DNA of 64,000 nt. Origin: Microbaculum sp051390635. Lineage in GTDB: Bacteria; Pseudomonadota; Alphaproteobacteria; Rhizobiales; Tepidamorphaceae. Below the pieces are notes generated by a model that was not told the origin of the DNA, did not search any database, and worked only from the letters and a program-made list of their open reading frames with translations. This document shows, one piece after another, positions 33,992 through 42,240 of this stretch. The stretch lies in the NCBI RefSeq assembly GCF_051390635.1, contig NZ_JBPODT010000004.1, positions 372,001-436,000 of the forward strand, in the 5' to 3' direction. The position numbers and the translations under genes are program-made. The first letter of the stretch is position 1. Every line of letters starts with the position of its first letter.

Positions 33992-34005
33992 CCGGAACGT
34001 TCCGG
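33992..34005. promoter_or_regulatory. Perfect 14-bp palindrome CCGGAACGTTCCGG between irr and fabA
   Basis: A perfect 14-bp palindrome in the 214-bp divergent region, 67 bp upstream of irr and 135 bp upstream of fabA. Its length and position suggest an operator for one of the two operons. The sequence is not an Irr box, which has a TTTAGAA core. Regulator unknown. Confidence 0.45.
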
Positions 34006-34139
34006 AATAATGGTCTTTCGCGCCCTTTCGAGGCCGAAGAAGCTATGTTAGTTAAGCCTCCGGCGTTCGGGGACAAACCAGGTGACGTCGCTGCCGTTCG
34101 GCGCAAACGGAATGGCATTCAGAAAAAAGAGTGAGGCGA

Positions 34140-34667
34140 ATGACCGAACGGCGGTCCAGTTACGACTACGACGACCTGCTCGCCTGCGGGCGGGGCGAAC
34201 TTTTCGGCCCCGGGAACGCGCAGCTGCCGCTGCCGCCGATGCTGATGTTCGACCGCATCTCGTCCATTTCCGAGGACGGCGGCGAGCACGGCAGGGGTGC
34301 GGTCCGCGCCGAGCTCGATATCAGGCCCGACCTGTGGTTCTTCCCGTGTCATTTCAAAGGCGATCCGGTGATGCCGGGCTGCCTGGGGCTCGACGCGATG
34401 TGGCAGATGGTCGGTTTCTTCCTCGGCTGGGCCGGAGCGCCGGGCCGCGGACGCGCGCTGTCGACAGGCAGCGTCAAGTTCTCCGGCATGGTCCTGCCGA
34501 CCAACAAGGTCGTCGAATACGGCGTAGACCTGAAACGGGTGATCCGTCGCAGGCTGACGCTCGGAATCGCCGACGGCTGGGTCAAGGCGGACGGGGAGAC
34601 GGTTTTCGAGGCGCTCGATCTGCGCGTCGGACTGTTCACCGCGGAGTCGGAAAGCGCGGCGCCGTAA
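34140..34667 (+). CDS. fabA: 3-hydroxydecanoyl-ACP dehydratase/isomerase
   Basis: A 175-residue hot-dog enzyme that dehydrates 3-hydroxydecanoyl-ACP and isomerises the product to cis-3-decenoyl-ACP, the branch point to unsaturated fatty acids. The catalytic His is in FFPCHFKGDPVMPGCLGLDAMWQ (His75 region) and Asp in the GCLGLDAMW stretch. The ATG at 34140 gives the family start TERRSSYDYDDLLACGRGELFG; an upstream GTG at 34131 is less likely because GAGG (34133-34136) is the ribosome binding site. It begins the fabA-fabB-fabI operon. Confidence 0.96.
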   Translation: MTERRSSYDYDDLLACGRGELFGPGNAQLPLPPMLMFDRISSISEDGGEHGRGAVRAELDIRPDLWFFPCHFKGDPVMPGCLGLDAMWQMVGFFLGWAGAPGRGRALSTGSVKFSGMVLPTNKVVEYGVDLKRVIRRRLTLGIADGWVKADGETVFEALDLRVGLFTAESESAAP

Positions 34668-34741
34668 TCAGGCGGCGGAAAATCGCCTGATTTCGGAACT
34701 AGTCGCACACGCGATACAAGATTGTTTTTCAAGAGGCTGCC

Positions 34742-35965
34742 ATGAGACGCGTAGTTGTCACCGGCATGGGGATCGTCTCGAGCATCGGCAATACCACCCA
34801 GGAAGTGGTTGCGTCGCTGCGCGAGGCCAAATCGGGAATCGTCAAGGCCGACGATTACGAGCGGCTCGGTTTCCGATCCCGGATTCACGGCGCGCCGACG
34901 CTCGATCCGACCGAACTGGTCGATCGCCGGGCGATGCGCTTCCACGGCGCCGGCACGGCCTGGAACCACGTCGCGATGGACCAGGCGATCCGCGAGTCCG
35001 GCCTCGAGGACAGCGAGATCAGCAACGAGCGCACGGGCATCATCATGGGCTCGGGCGGCCCGTCGACGCGCACCCTGATCGAAGCCGCCGATATCGCCCG
35101 CGAAAAGGGCCCGAAGCGCATCGGGCCGTTCGCCGTGCCGAAGGCGATGTCGTCGACCGCGTCGGCGACGCTTGCCACCTGGTTCAAGATCAAGGGCATC
35201 AACTACTCGATCTCCTCCGCCTGCGCGACTTCGTCGCACTGCATCGGCAACGCCGCGGAAATGATCCAGTGGGGCAAGCAGGACGTCATGTTCGCCGGCG
35301 GCTGCGAAGAACTCGAATGGTCGCTGTCGATGCTGTTCGACGCGATGGGCGCCATGTCGTCGAAGTACAACGACACACCGCAGACGGCGTCGCGGGCCTA
35401 TGACGTCAATCGTGACGGCTTCGTCATCGCCGGCGGCGCCGGCGTGCTTGTCCTGGAGGAGCTCGAGCACGCCAAGGCGCGCGGGGCCCGGATCTATGCC
35501 GAGCTTGCCGGATACGGCGCCACTTCCGATGGCTACGACATGGTCGCACCTTCGGGCGAGGGCGGAGAGCGCTGCATGCGCATGGCGATGGCCGATCTCA
35601 AGGAGCCGGTCGACTACATCAACCCGCACGCGACCTCGACGCCGGCGGGCGACGGGCCCGAGATCGCCGCGATCCGCAATATCTTCGGGTCAGGCGACAA
35701 ATGCCCGCCGATCTCCGCCACCAAGTCGCTGACCGGCCATTCGCTGGGTGCCGCGGGTGTCCAGGAAGCCATCTATTCGCTCCTGATGATGAACAACGGC
35801 TTCATGTGCGAATCCGCGAATATCGAGGAGCTCGATCCGGAGTTCGCAGACATGCCGATCCTTCGTGAGCGGCGCGACAATGCAGCCATCAATACCGTGC
35901 TGTCGAACAGCTTCGGCTTCGGCGGCACCAACGCGACCCTCGTGTTCCGCCGTCTCGACGGCTGA
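34742..35965 (+). CDS. fabB: 3-oxoacyl-ACP synthase I
   Basis: A 407-residue ketoacyl synthase that elongates cis-3-decenoyl-ACP and thus commits to unsaturated fatty acids. The Cys-His-His triad is in SISSACATSSHCIGN (about residue 163), NPHATSTPAGDGPE (about 300) and KSLTGHSLGAAG (about 334). The opening RRVVVTGMGIVSSIGN is typical. An AAGAGG ribosome binding site precedes the ATG by about 6 bp. It lies 74 bp after fabA and 41 bp before fabI on the same strand. Confidence 0.97.
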   Translation: MRRVVVTGMGIVSSIGNTTQEVVASLREAKSGIVKADDYERLGFRSRIHGAPTLDPTELVDRRAMRFHGAGTAWNHVAMDQAIRESGLEDSEISNERTGIIMGSGGPSTRTLIEAADIAREKGPKRIGPFAVPKAMSSTASATLATWFKIKGINYSISSACATSSHCIGNAAEMIQWGKQDVMFAGGCEELEWSLSMLFDAMGAMSSKYNDTPQTASRAYDVNRDGFVIAGGAGVLVLEELEHAKARGARIYAELAGYGATSDGYDMVAPSGEGGERCMRMAMADLKEPVDYINPHATSTPAGDGPEIAAIRNIFGSGDKCPPISATKSLTGHSLGAAGVQEAIYSLLMMNNGFMCESANIEELDPEFADMPILRERRDNAAINTVLSNSFGFGGTNATLVFRRLDG

Positions 35966-36006
35966 GGGACGCCTCAAGAAACACAGCCGGAAAGGCAGGA
36001 CCACCG

Positions 36007-36846
36007 ATGAGCAACGGGCTGATGGCCGGAAAGCGCGGCCTGATCATGGGAGTGGCGAACGACCATTCCATCGCCTGGGGCATCGCGACGGCACTGGCCG
36101 GCCAGGGTGCCGAGCTCGCCTTCACCTATCAGGGTGAGGCCTTCGGACGGCGGGTCCGCCCGCTGGCGGAGTCGGTCGGCGCCAATCTGGTACTGCCCTG
36201 CGACGTCGAGGATGTCGCGACCGTCGATGCGGTTTTCACCGAGCTGCAGACGGCGTGGGACAGCCTCGACTTCGTGGTTCATGCCGTCGCCTTCTCCGAC
36301 AAGGCGCAGCTCAAGGGCCGCTACGCCGACACGACGCGCGAGAACTTCGTGCGCACGATGGTGATTTCGTGCTTCTCCTTCACCGAGATCGCCAATCGGG
36401 CCGCGGCAATGATGCCGAACGGCGGATCGCTGCTGACACTCACCTATGCGGGATCGACCCGCGTGATGCCGAACTACAACGTGATGGGCGTCGCGAAGGC
36501 CGCGCTGGAGGCGAGCGTCCGGTATCTGGCCGCCGACTACGGCCCGCAGGGCGTCCGCGTCAACGCAATCTCGGCGGGCCCGGTGCGCACGCTGGCAGGC
36601 GCGGGCATCACCGACGCGCGGCGGATGTACAATTTCCACAAGGCGCACGCGCCGCTGCGGCGGGCGACGACCATCGAGGACGTCGGCGGATCGGCGCTCT
36701 ATCTGCTGTCGCCGCTATCGGCCGGGGTGACCGGCGAGGTCCATTTCGTCGACTCCGGGTTCCATGTGGTCTCCATGCCCAAGCCGGAAGACATGAAGGC
36801 CGATCTCGGCAACGGCGACACGGAAAACCTGAAGGCCGCCGAATAA
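36007..36846 (+). CDS. fabI: Enoyl-ACP reductase I (NADH)
   Basis: A 279-residue short-chain dehydrogenase-type enzyme that performs the last reduction of fatty acid elongation; the target of triclosan in other bacteria. The nucleotide-binding segment is KRGLIMGVANDHSIAWGIA (about residues 8-27). The catalytic Tyr and Lys are six residues apart in NYNVMGVAKAAL (about 157-168), and the LTYAGS substrate loop precedes them. The third gene of the fabA-fabB-fabI order. Confidence 0.95.
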   Translation: MSNGLMAGKRGLIMGVANDHSIAWGIATALAGQGAELAFTYQGEAFGRRVRPLAESVGANLVLPCDVEDVATVDAVFTELQTAWDSLDFVVHAVAFSDKAQLKGRYADTTRENFVRTMVISCFSFTEIANRAAAMMPNGGSLLTLTYAGSTRVMPNYNVMGVAKAALEASVRYLAADYGPQGVRVNAISAGPVRTLAGAGITDARRMYNFHKAHAPLRRATTIEDVGGSALYLLSPLSAGVTGEVHFVDSGFHVVSMPKPEDMKADLGNGDTENLKAAE

Positions 36847-36882
36847 TCGGCTCCGGCCCCGCAGGGGCCGTCCTCGGCTAGC

Positions 36883-37911
36883 TCAGTCCACGATCCAAAC
36901 GACCTCGGTCTTGCCGCCACGGCCCGGGATCGCGGCAACCTGTACCGGGTCCGGGACGGTTTCATCCGCCATCGTCCCGTCCGGGGCAATCGTCGGCCGG
37001 CAGGCGACGGCGTTGCGACCGCTCCGCTTGGCATCGTAGAGCGCCCTGTCGGCGCGGCGCATCAGCGCTTCGATATCCGCGTCGTCACGCTCCGCCGCGG
37101 TGACCCCGAAGCTGGCGGTTATCACGGCACCGCCGAGCAGGGGCATCGGCAGCGAAGTCATTCGATGGCGCAACTGCTCGGCGATCGCCACCGCGTCGGC
37201 CAGCGAGGTGTCGGGCAGCATGATCGCGAACTCCTCGCCACCGATACGCGCCAGCGAGTCGCGGCTGCGCAGCGCGGATGACAGCAATCCGGCAAGCCGC
37301 TTCAGAACCTCGTCGCCGGCGGCGTGGCCGTGGGTGTCGTTGATCCCCTTGAAGCGGTCAATGTCGAGGATGACCAGCGACAGCGCCTCGCCGCTTCGGC
37401 GCGCGCCGGCCAGATCGCGAACGCCGCGCCGGAGGAAGCGCCGGCGATTGGCCACGCCGGTCAGCGGGTCGGTTTCTGCGCGGTGCAGGAGATCGGCGCG
37501 AACCATTTCCGCCGACAGGATGGTGCGCCCGATCTCTCGCATGAGCCGGCCGGGCTCGTCGTCGTAGTACCCCGGGAGCAACGGCAAGCGGCGGTCGCGG
37601 CGATAGGCGTTCAATGCGTCGAGCGAAATCCGGAACGGCGCCATCGCCATCCGCAGGCCGAGAAACATGATGCAGATGCCGACGGCATCGCCGACAAGCG
37701 CGGCGGCGAAGATACTCGTCATCTCGATCGGCCAGTCATCCAGAAATACAACCAGACCGAGACTCGCAAACAGAGGCACGCTCAGCGCGACCGTACAGAC
37801 GAGCAGCAGGCGGCCGAGATAGGTTCCAGGCCATGAGAGGCCGTTCAAAAACCGGTAGAACCCCAGCTCACGCGGGCCATTCCGGTCAGCACCCAGTTGC
37901 GACGCAGGCAT
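36883..37911 (-). CDS. Membrane-anchored diguanylate cyclase
   Basis: A 342-residue protein with two transmembrane helices (about residues 33-57 and 65-92), a linker, and a C-terminal GGDEF domain that makes cyclic di-GMP from two GTP. The active site reads GGEEF (224-228), a functional variant. The product-inhibition I-site RxxD is present as RSRD, five residues before it (215-218). Metal-binding LDIDRFKGINDTHGHAAGD (about 182-200) is intact, so the enzyme is probably active. A membrane sensor domain is absent beyond the two helices. The ATG at 37911 is chosen since GAGGG lies 7 bp upstream; an alternative ATG is at 37944. It faces away from pnp. Confidence 0.9.
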   Translation of the reverse strand: MPASQLGADRNGPRELGFYRFLNGLSWPGTYLGRLLLVCTVALSVPLFASLGLVVFLDDWPIEMTSIFAAALVGDAVGICIMFLGLRMAMAPFRISLDALNAYRRDRRLPLLPGYYDDEPGRLMREIGRTILSAEMVRADLLHRAETDPLTGVANRRRFLRRGVRDLAGARRSGEALSLVILDIDRFKGINDTHGHAAGDEVLKRLAGLLSSALRSRDSLARIGGEEFAIMLPDTSLADAVAIAEQLRHRMTSLPMPLLGGAVITASFGVTAAERDDADIEALMRRADRALYDAKRSGRNAVACRPTIAPDGTMADETVPDPVQVAAIPGRGGKTEVVWIVD

Positions 37912-38040
37912 CGCAATCCCTCTGCATAAAGACCACACGAACATCGCGGTGATCTTCGCAACCTAATGGTGCGAGCCCTTGCGGGGCTCTGAAAGAATTA
38001 TTCAGCTTTTTAATCAGCTCTCTAACCGGCTGAGCCGGCT

Positions 38041-38078
38041 TAAAAAGAAACGGCCCCGTGGTTATCCACAGGGCCGTT
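38041..38078 (-). terminator. Rho-independent terminator of pnp containing a DnaA box
   Basis: AACGGCCC (38049-38056) pairs with GGGCCGTT (38071-38078), continues after one mismatch with GTGG/CCAC, and has a TTAT loop. On the minus strand it is followed by TTTCTTTTTA (38050-38041), a good U-tract. It lies 27 bp after the pnp stop. The loop and its closing stem spell TTATCCACA (38062-38070), the exact DnaA-box consensus. Confidence 0.85.
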
Positions 38079-38104
38079 CCAAGCGGTAATCCGGGGGTCG
38101 GAGA

Positions 38105-40237
38105 TCAGGCCGCCTGGCCCGCATCGTCCTCTTCGCCGGTCTCCTGATTGACGACCTTCATCGACAGGCGGACCTTGCCGCGATCGTCGAGGCCGACCAG
38201 CTTGACGTAGACCTCGTCGCCTTCCTTGACCACGTCCGTGACCTTCTCCGGACGGCCCTTGGAGAGCTGGGAGATGTGGACGAGGCCGTCGCGCGGACCG
38301 AAGAAGTTCACGAAGGCGCCGAAGTCGACGACCTTCACGACCTTGCCGCGATAGATGGCGCCGACTTCCGGCTCGGCCACGATCGACTTGATCCAGTCGA
38401 GCGCCGCCTTGATCGCCTTTCCGTCCGACGAGGCGACCTTGATCGTACCGTCGTCGCTGATGTCGATCTTGGCGCCGGTCTTCTCGACGATCTCGCGGAC
38501 CACCTTGCCGCCGGAGCCAATCACTTCACGGATCTTGTCGACCGGAATAGTGATCACCTCAATGCGTGGGGCATGCTCGCCGAGTTCCGGCCGCGCCTGG
38601 GTGATGGCCTTGGCCATCTCGCCGAGGATGTGCATGCGTCCGCCCTTGGCCTGATCGAGGGCGATCTGCATGATCTCCTCGGTGATGCCGGCGATCTTGA
38701 TGTCCATCTGCAGCGAGGTGATGCCGGCGTCGGTGCCGGCCACCTTGAAGTCCATGTCGCCGAGATGGTCCTCGTCCCCGAGGATATCGGACAGAACCGC
38801 GTAACGGCCGCCCTCCTCGAGGATAAGGCCCATGGCGATGCCGGCGACCGGCCGCTTGAGCGGCACGCCGGCATCCATCAGCGCCAGAGAGGTGCCGCAT
38901 ACGGTGGCCATGGAGGACGAGCCGTTCGACTCGGTGATCTCCGAGACGGCGCGCAGGGTGTAGGGGAACTCGGCGTGGTCCGGCAGGATCGGATGGATCG
39001 CCCGCCAGGCGAGCTTGCCGTGGCCGATCTCGCGGCGACCGGCGCCGCCCATGCGGCCCGTCTCGCCCACGGAGTAGGGCGGGAAGTTGTAATGGAGCAG
39101 GAACCGCTCCTTGTAGGTGCCGGACAGCGAGTCGACGAACTGCTCGTCCTCGCCGGTGCCGAGCGTGGCGACGACCAGCGCCTGGGTCTCGCCGCGGGTA
39201 AACAGCGCCGAGCCGTGGGTACGCGGCAACAGGCCGACCTCGGCGACGATCGGGCGAACGGTCTTCAGGTCGCGGCCGTCGATGCGATGGCCGGTCTCGA
39301 TGATCGAGCCGCGCACGATCTTCTTCTCGAGCTTCTTGAAGACGTCGGCGACCTTCTGCTTGTCGTGGACTTCGCCATCGGCGGCGTCGTCAGGGCAGAG
39401 CGTCGCCATGACCATGTCCTTGACCGCGGCCACGGCGTCCTGGCGCTCGGTCTTGGCCGCGATCTTGTAAGCGGCGGCAAGGCCCTGGCCGGCGATCTCG
39501 GCAACCTTCGCCCCGAGATCCGAATTGTCGGCGGCGGCGAAGTCGCGCGGCTCCTTGGCGGCGCGCTCGGCAAGGCGGATGATCGCCTCGAGGACGGGCT
39601 GGAAGCCCTTGTGGCCGTGCATGACGGCGCCAAGCATGATGTCCTCGGGCAGCTCCTGGGCCTCGGACTCGACCATCAGAACGGCGTCGGCAGTGCCGGC
39701 GACGACCAGATCGAGCGTCGATTCCGGCATCTCGTCGAGCTGCGGGTTGAGCACGTACTCGCCGTTGATGTAGCCGACGCGGGCGGCGCCGATCGGGCCC
39801 ATGAACGGAGCGCCGGACAACGTCAGGGCGGCGGAGGCGGCGACCATCGCCACCATGTCGGGATCGTTCTCGAGGTCATGCGACAGGACGGTCGCGATGA
39901 CCTGGGTGTCACAACGGAAGCCTTCGACGAACAGCGGGCGGATCGGCCGGTCGATCAGGCGGGAGACCAGCGTCTCCTTCTCGGTCGGTCGGCCTTCGCG
40001 CTTGAAGTAGCCGCCGGGGATCTTGCCGGCCGCGTAGTACTTTTCCTGGTAGTGGACGGTCAGCGGCAGGAAGTCGATGCCGGGCTTGGGCTCCTTGGCG
40101 GCGACGACCGTGGCGAGCACGGTGGTGTCGCCATACTTGGCGAAAACCGCGCCGTCGGCCTGGCGGGCCATCTTGCCCGTCTCCAGGATCAGCGTGCGGC
40201 CGCCCCATTCAATTTCTTCGCGATGGATATCAAACAT
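38105..40237 (-). CDS. pnp: Polynucleotide phosphorylase
   Basis: A 710-residue 3'-5' phosphorolytic exoribonuclease and part of the RNA degradosome. It has two RNase PH-like domains (about 1-220 and 300-545), an alpha-helical linker, a KH domain (about 550-615; VITIPVDKIREVIGSGGKVVREI) and an S1 RNA-binding domain (about 620-690; GAIYRGKVVKVVDFGAFVNF). The catalytic AVAGIAMGLILEEG and DILGDEDHLGDMDFKVAGT are conserved. The start is the ATG at 40237 (FDIHREEIEWGGRTL); an in-frame ATG at 40252 is possible. It lies 166 bp downstream of rpsO, with a perfect hairpin between. Confidence 0.97.
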   Translation of the reverse strand: MFDIHREEIEWGGRTLILETGKMARQADGAVFAKYGDTTVLATVVAAKEPKPGIDFLPLTVHYQEKYYAAGKIPGGYFKREGRPTEKETLVSRLIDRPIRPLFVEGFRCDTQVIATVLSHDLENDPDMVAMVAASAALTLSGAPFMGPIGAARVGYINGEYVLNPQLDEMPESTLDLVVAGTADAVLMVESEAQELPEDIMLGAVMHGHKGFQPVLEAIIRLAERAAKEPRDFAAADNSDLGAKVAEIAGQGLAAAYKIAAKTERQDAVAAVKDMVMATLCPDDAADGEVHDKQKVADVFKKLEKKIVRGSIIETGHRIDGRDLKTVRPIVAEVGLLPRTHGSALFTRGETQALVVATLGTGEDEQFVDSLSGTYKERFLLHYNFPPYSVGETGRMGGAGRREIGHGKLAWRAIHPILPDHAEFPYTLRAVSEITESNGSSSMATVCGTSLALMDAGVPLKRPVAGIAMGLILEEGGRYAVLSDILGDEDHLGDMDFKVAGTDAGITSLQMDIKIAGITEEIMQIALDQAKGGRMHILGEMAKAITQARPELGEHAPRIEVITIPVDKIREVIGSGGKVVREIVEKTGAKIDISDDGTIKVASSDGKAIKAALDWIKSIVAEPEVGAIYRGKVVKVVDFGAFVNFFGPRDGLVHISQLSKGRPEKVTDVVKEGDEVYVKLVGLDDRGKVRLSMKVVNQETGEEDDAGQAA

Positions 40238-40370
40238 ACCTATGTGCCTCATGGCTCGTGGGATGCAGGGCGAGCCATGGGCAAGATGGCGGGGCGCTTC
40301 GTGCCCGAAAACGTCCGGAGGTGAAGCGTCCGGCTATCCTCCCCATGGCCACCAAGCCTCCGGGGTGGTG

Positions 40371-40393
40371 CGCGGCGGCCTTAAGCCGCCGCG
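40371..40393 (-). other. Perfect intercistronic hairpin between rpsO and pnp
   Basis: CGCGGCGGC (40371-40379) and GCCGCCGCG (40385-40393) form a perfect 9-bp stem with a 5-base loop, 10 bp after the rpsO stop. In E. coli the rpsO-pnp interval holds RNase III-processed stems through which PNPase represses its own mRNA; this could be the local equivalent, since there is no U-tract. Confidence 0.5.
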
Positions 40394-40403
40394 AAAGAGA
40401 ACG

Positions 40404-40673
40404 TCAGCGGCGGATGCCGAGACGCTCGATGAGTTCCCGATAGCGTGCCTCGTCCTTCGCCTTCACGTAGTCGAGGAGCCGGCGGCGCTGCGAAACGAGC
40501 TTCAGGAGCCCGCGCCGGGAATGGTTGTCCTTCTTGTGCGTCTTGAAATGCTCGGTCAGGTTGGAAATGCGCTCGGTGAGGATCGCAACCTGAACCTCGG
40601 GCGAGCCGGTGTCGGCGGAGCCCTTGGCGTATTCCTTGATCAGTTCCTGCTTGCGTTCGGCAGTAATCGACAT
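40404..40673 (-). CDS. rpsO: 30S ribosomal protein S15
   Basis: An 89-residue small-subunit protein that binds the central domain of 16S rRNA. The opening SITAERKQELIKEYAKGSADTGSPEVQVAILTERI and the end YRELIERLGIRR are nearly invariant in the family. The ATG at 40673 gives the expected length; upstream readings to 40808 are Arg/Ser-rich and not part of the gene. The truB gene ends 34 bp upstream, continuing the rimP-to-pnp operon. Confidence 0.97.
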   Translation of the reverse strand: MSITAERKQELIKEYAKGSADTGSPEVQVAILTERISNLTEHFKTHKKDNHSRRGLLKLVSQRRRLLDYVKAKDEARYRELIERLGIRR

Positions 40674-40707
40674 AGCGACATCGTCTCCAAATCGTTGCGC
40701 CCGGCTC

Positions 40708-41649
40708 CTAACCGGGCAGGTTGAACACGCGCTTCGGGTGCAACTCGCCGCGGTCCGCCTCGACGAGGGCGACAAGCTGTCCTTGCGTCGTCGCGTAAGC
40801 CAGACCACTCAGCACGGGTGCATCCCGCCCGCGCAGCAACACCGCTTGTCCATTCCTGAGGCGGGTTGCGTCCGACCGGCTGATGGCCAGCGCCGGGATG
40901 TCGTCCAGCGCGGTCTCGACCGGTCGTAGGAAATCGGCCAGGTTCTCCCCGCAGGGATCATCTTGGCCGGGGGCTCTATCGCACAACTCCTCCAGTTTAT
41001 CCAGAGGAATCATGTCCTCCTCGTCGAAGGGTCCGACGGCGAGGCGACGCAGCGCGACGATGTGGCCGCGGCTGCCAAGCAGGCGGCCGAGATCGCGGGC
41101 GATCGCACGCACATAGGTGCCCTTGCCGCATTCGCATTCGAATTCGGTCTCGTCGTTGGCCGTCGGGCCGACGCGCTCCAGACGGATAATCTCGACCTGG
41201 CGCGCCTTCAGCTCGACCTCCTCGCCCTCGCGGGCGAGGTCATAGGCGCGCTCGCCGGCGATCTTGATGGCCGAGTATCGCGGCGGGACCTGCTCCACTA
41301 GCCCGACGAAACGCGGCAGCGCCGCGTCGATTTCGGCATCGGAGGGTCGGATTTCCGACGTTTCGACGGCTTTTCCTTCCGAATCGTCCGTATCGGTCTC
41401 CACGCCCCAACGCACCGCAAAGCGATAGACCTTCAGCCCGTCGACGACGTAGGGCACGGTCTTGGTCGCTTCGCCGAAGGCAACCGGAAGGCAGCCGGAA
41501 GCGAGCGGATCGAGGGTGCCGGCATGACCGGCCTTGCGGGTGCCGAACAGACGTTTCAGCCGCGATACGGCTTGGGTCGAGGTCAAGCCGACCGGCTTAT
41601 CGAGGATCAGCCAGCCGTGGACGTTGGATTCGCGCCTGCGCTGTCCCAT
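40708..41649 (-). CDS. truB: tRNA pseudouridine-55 synthase
   Basis: A 313-residue enzyme that converts U55 to pseudouridine in the T-loop of tRNAs. The catalytic Asp is in RKAGHAGTLDPLASG (about residues 39-53), with KPVGLTSTQAV at about 18-28 and VSEY-type tRNA contacts downstream. The ATG at 41649 is preferred because it gives the family start GQRRRESNVHGWLILDKPVG; an in-frame ATG at 41676 would overlap the rbfA stop. It is 16 bp downstream of rbfA. Confidence 0.95.
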   Translation of the reverse strand: MGQRRRESNVHGWLILDKPVGLTSTQAVSRLKRLFGTRKAGHAGTLDPLASGCLPVAFGEATKTVPYVVDGLKVYRFAVRWGVETDTDDSEGKAVETSEIRPSDAEIDAALPRFVGLVEQVPPRYSAIKIAGERAYDLAREGEEVELKARQVEIIRLERVGPTANDETEFECECGKGTYVRAIARDLGRLLGSRGHIVALRRLAVGPFDEEDMIPLDKLEELCDRAPGQDDPCGENLADFLRPVETALDDIPALAISRSDATRLRNGQAVLLRGRDAPVLSGLAYATTQGQLVALVEADRGELHPKRVFNLPG

Positions 41650-41665
41650 CAGACGATCGCCCCCA

Positions 41666-42085
41666 TCAGTCGGCATCCTCGTCGTCGGGCCTGTCGAGAT
41701 CGCGGGCGACCTCGGGGCTGCGCAGCAACTGATCGATGCGGTCGCCTTCCTCGAAGCTGCGATCGATCTCGAAGCGCAGGTCGGGCATGTATTTCAGCGT
41801 GACCTTGCGGGCGAGTTCGCCGCGCAGGAATTTCTTGTGGCGCTCCAGCGCTTTGACGACTTCGTCGACATGCTGGCCGCCGAGCGGCATGACGTAGCAG
41901 ATCGCATGGCGCAGATCAGGCGTCACGCGCACTTCCGGCACGGTTACCACGGCTGTCTCCAGCACCGGGTCGGAGATATCGCCGCGCTGAAGGACCTGCG
42001 CCAGCGCATGGCGCAGCATCTCGCCGACGCGAAGCTGGCGCTGGCTCGGTCCCTGGCCGGCGGCGTGAGACTGGCGGCGGCTCAT
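41666..42085 (-). CDS. rbfA: Ribosome-binding factor A
   Basis: A 139-residue KH-fold factor that helps mature the 5' end of 16S rRNA in the small subunit. The segments RVGEMLRHALAQVLQRGDISDP (about residues 19-40), VTVPEVRVTPDLRHA (about 47-61) and LRFEIDRSFEEGDRIDQLL (about 103-121) match the family. The ATG at 42085 follows a strong GGAGGGG ribosome binding site; a GTG two codons upstream is a weaker choice. A gap of 155 bp with no gene separates it from infB. Confidence 0.95.
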   Translation of the reverse strand: MSRRQSHAAGQGPSQRQLRVGEMLRHALAQVLQRGDISDPVLETAVVTVPEVRVTPDLRHAICYVMPLGGQHVDEVVKALERHKKFLRGELARKVTLKYMPDLRFEIDRSFEEGDRIDQLLRSPEVARDLDRPDDEDAD

Positions 42086-42240
42086 CGGCACCCCTCCGCT
42101 TCCGGCGAAAAGCGCCTCGCAGCGCGCCGAAGCAACGGCGCGGGAACCGGGCCAAACGCCCGGCGACTAGCTGATGTCATCACGTAATCCTCGACGGTTC
42201 GGCGCGGGCTTGGACCGCGCCGGACTCATCTAGCGTTCGA

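Noticed and set aside
38276..40324. Long open frame (682 codons) antisense to pnp; similar frames lie opposite infB, gyrB, nusA and ubiB-ubiE
   Set aside because: They are opposite strongly conserved genes, are rich in Arg/Ala/Gly/Asp, contain no recognisable motif, and are expected in GC-rich DNA where stop codons are rare in the antisense frame.
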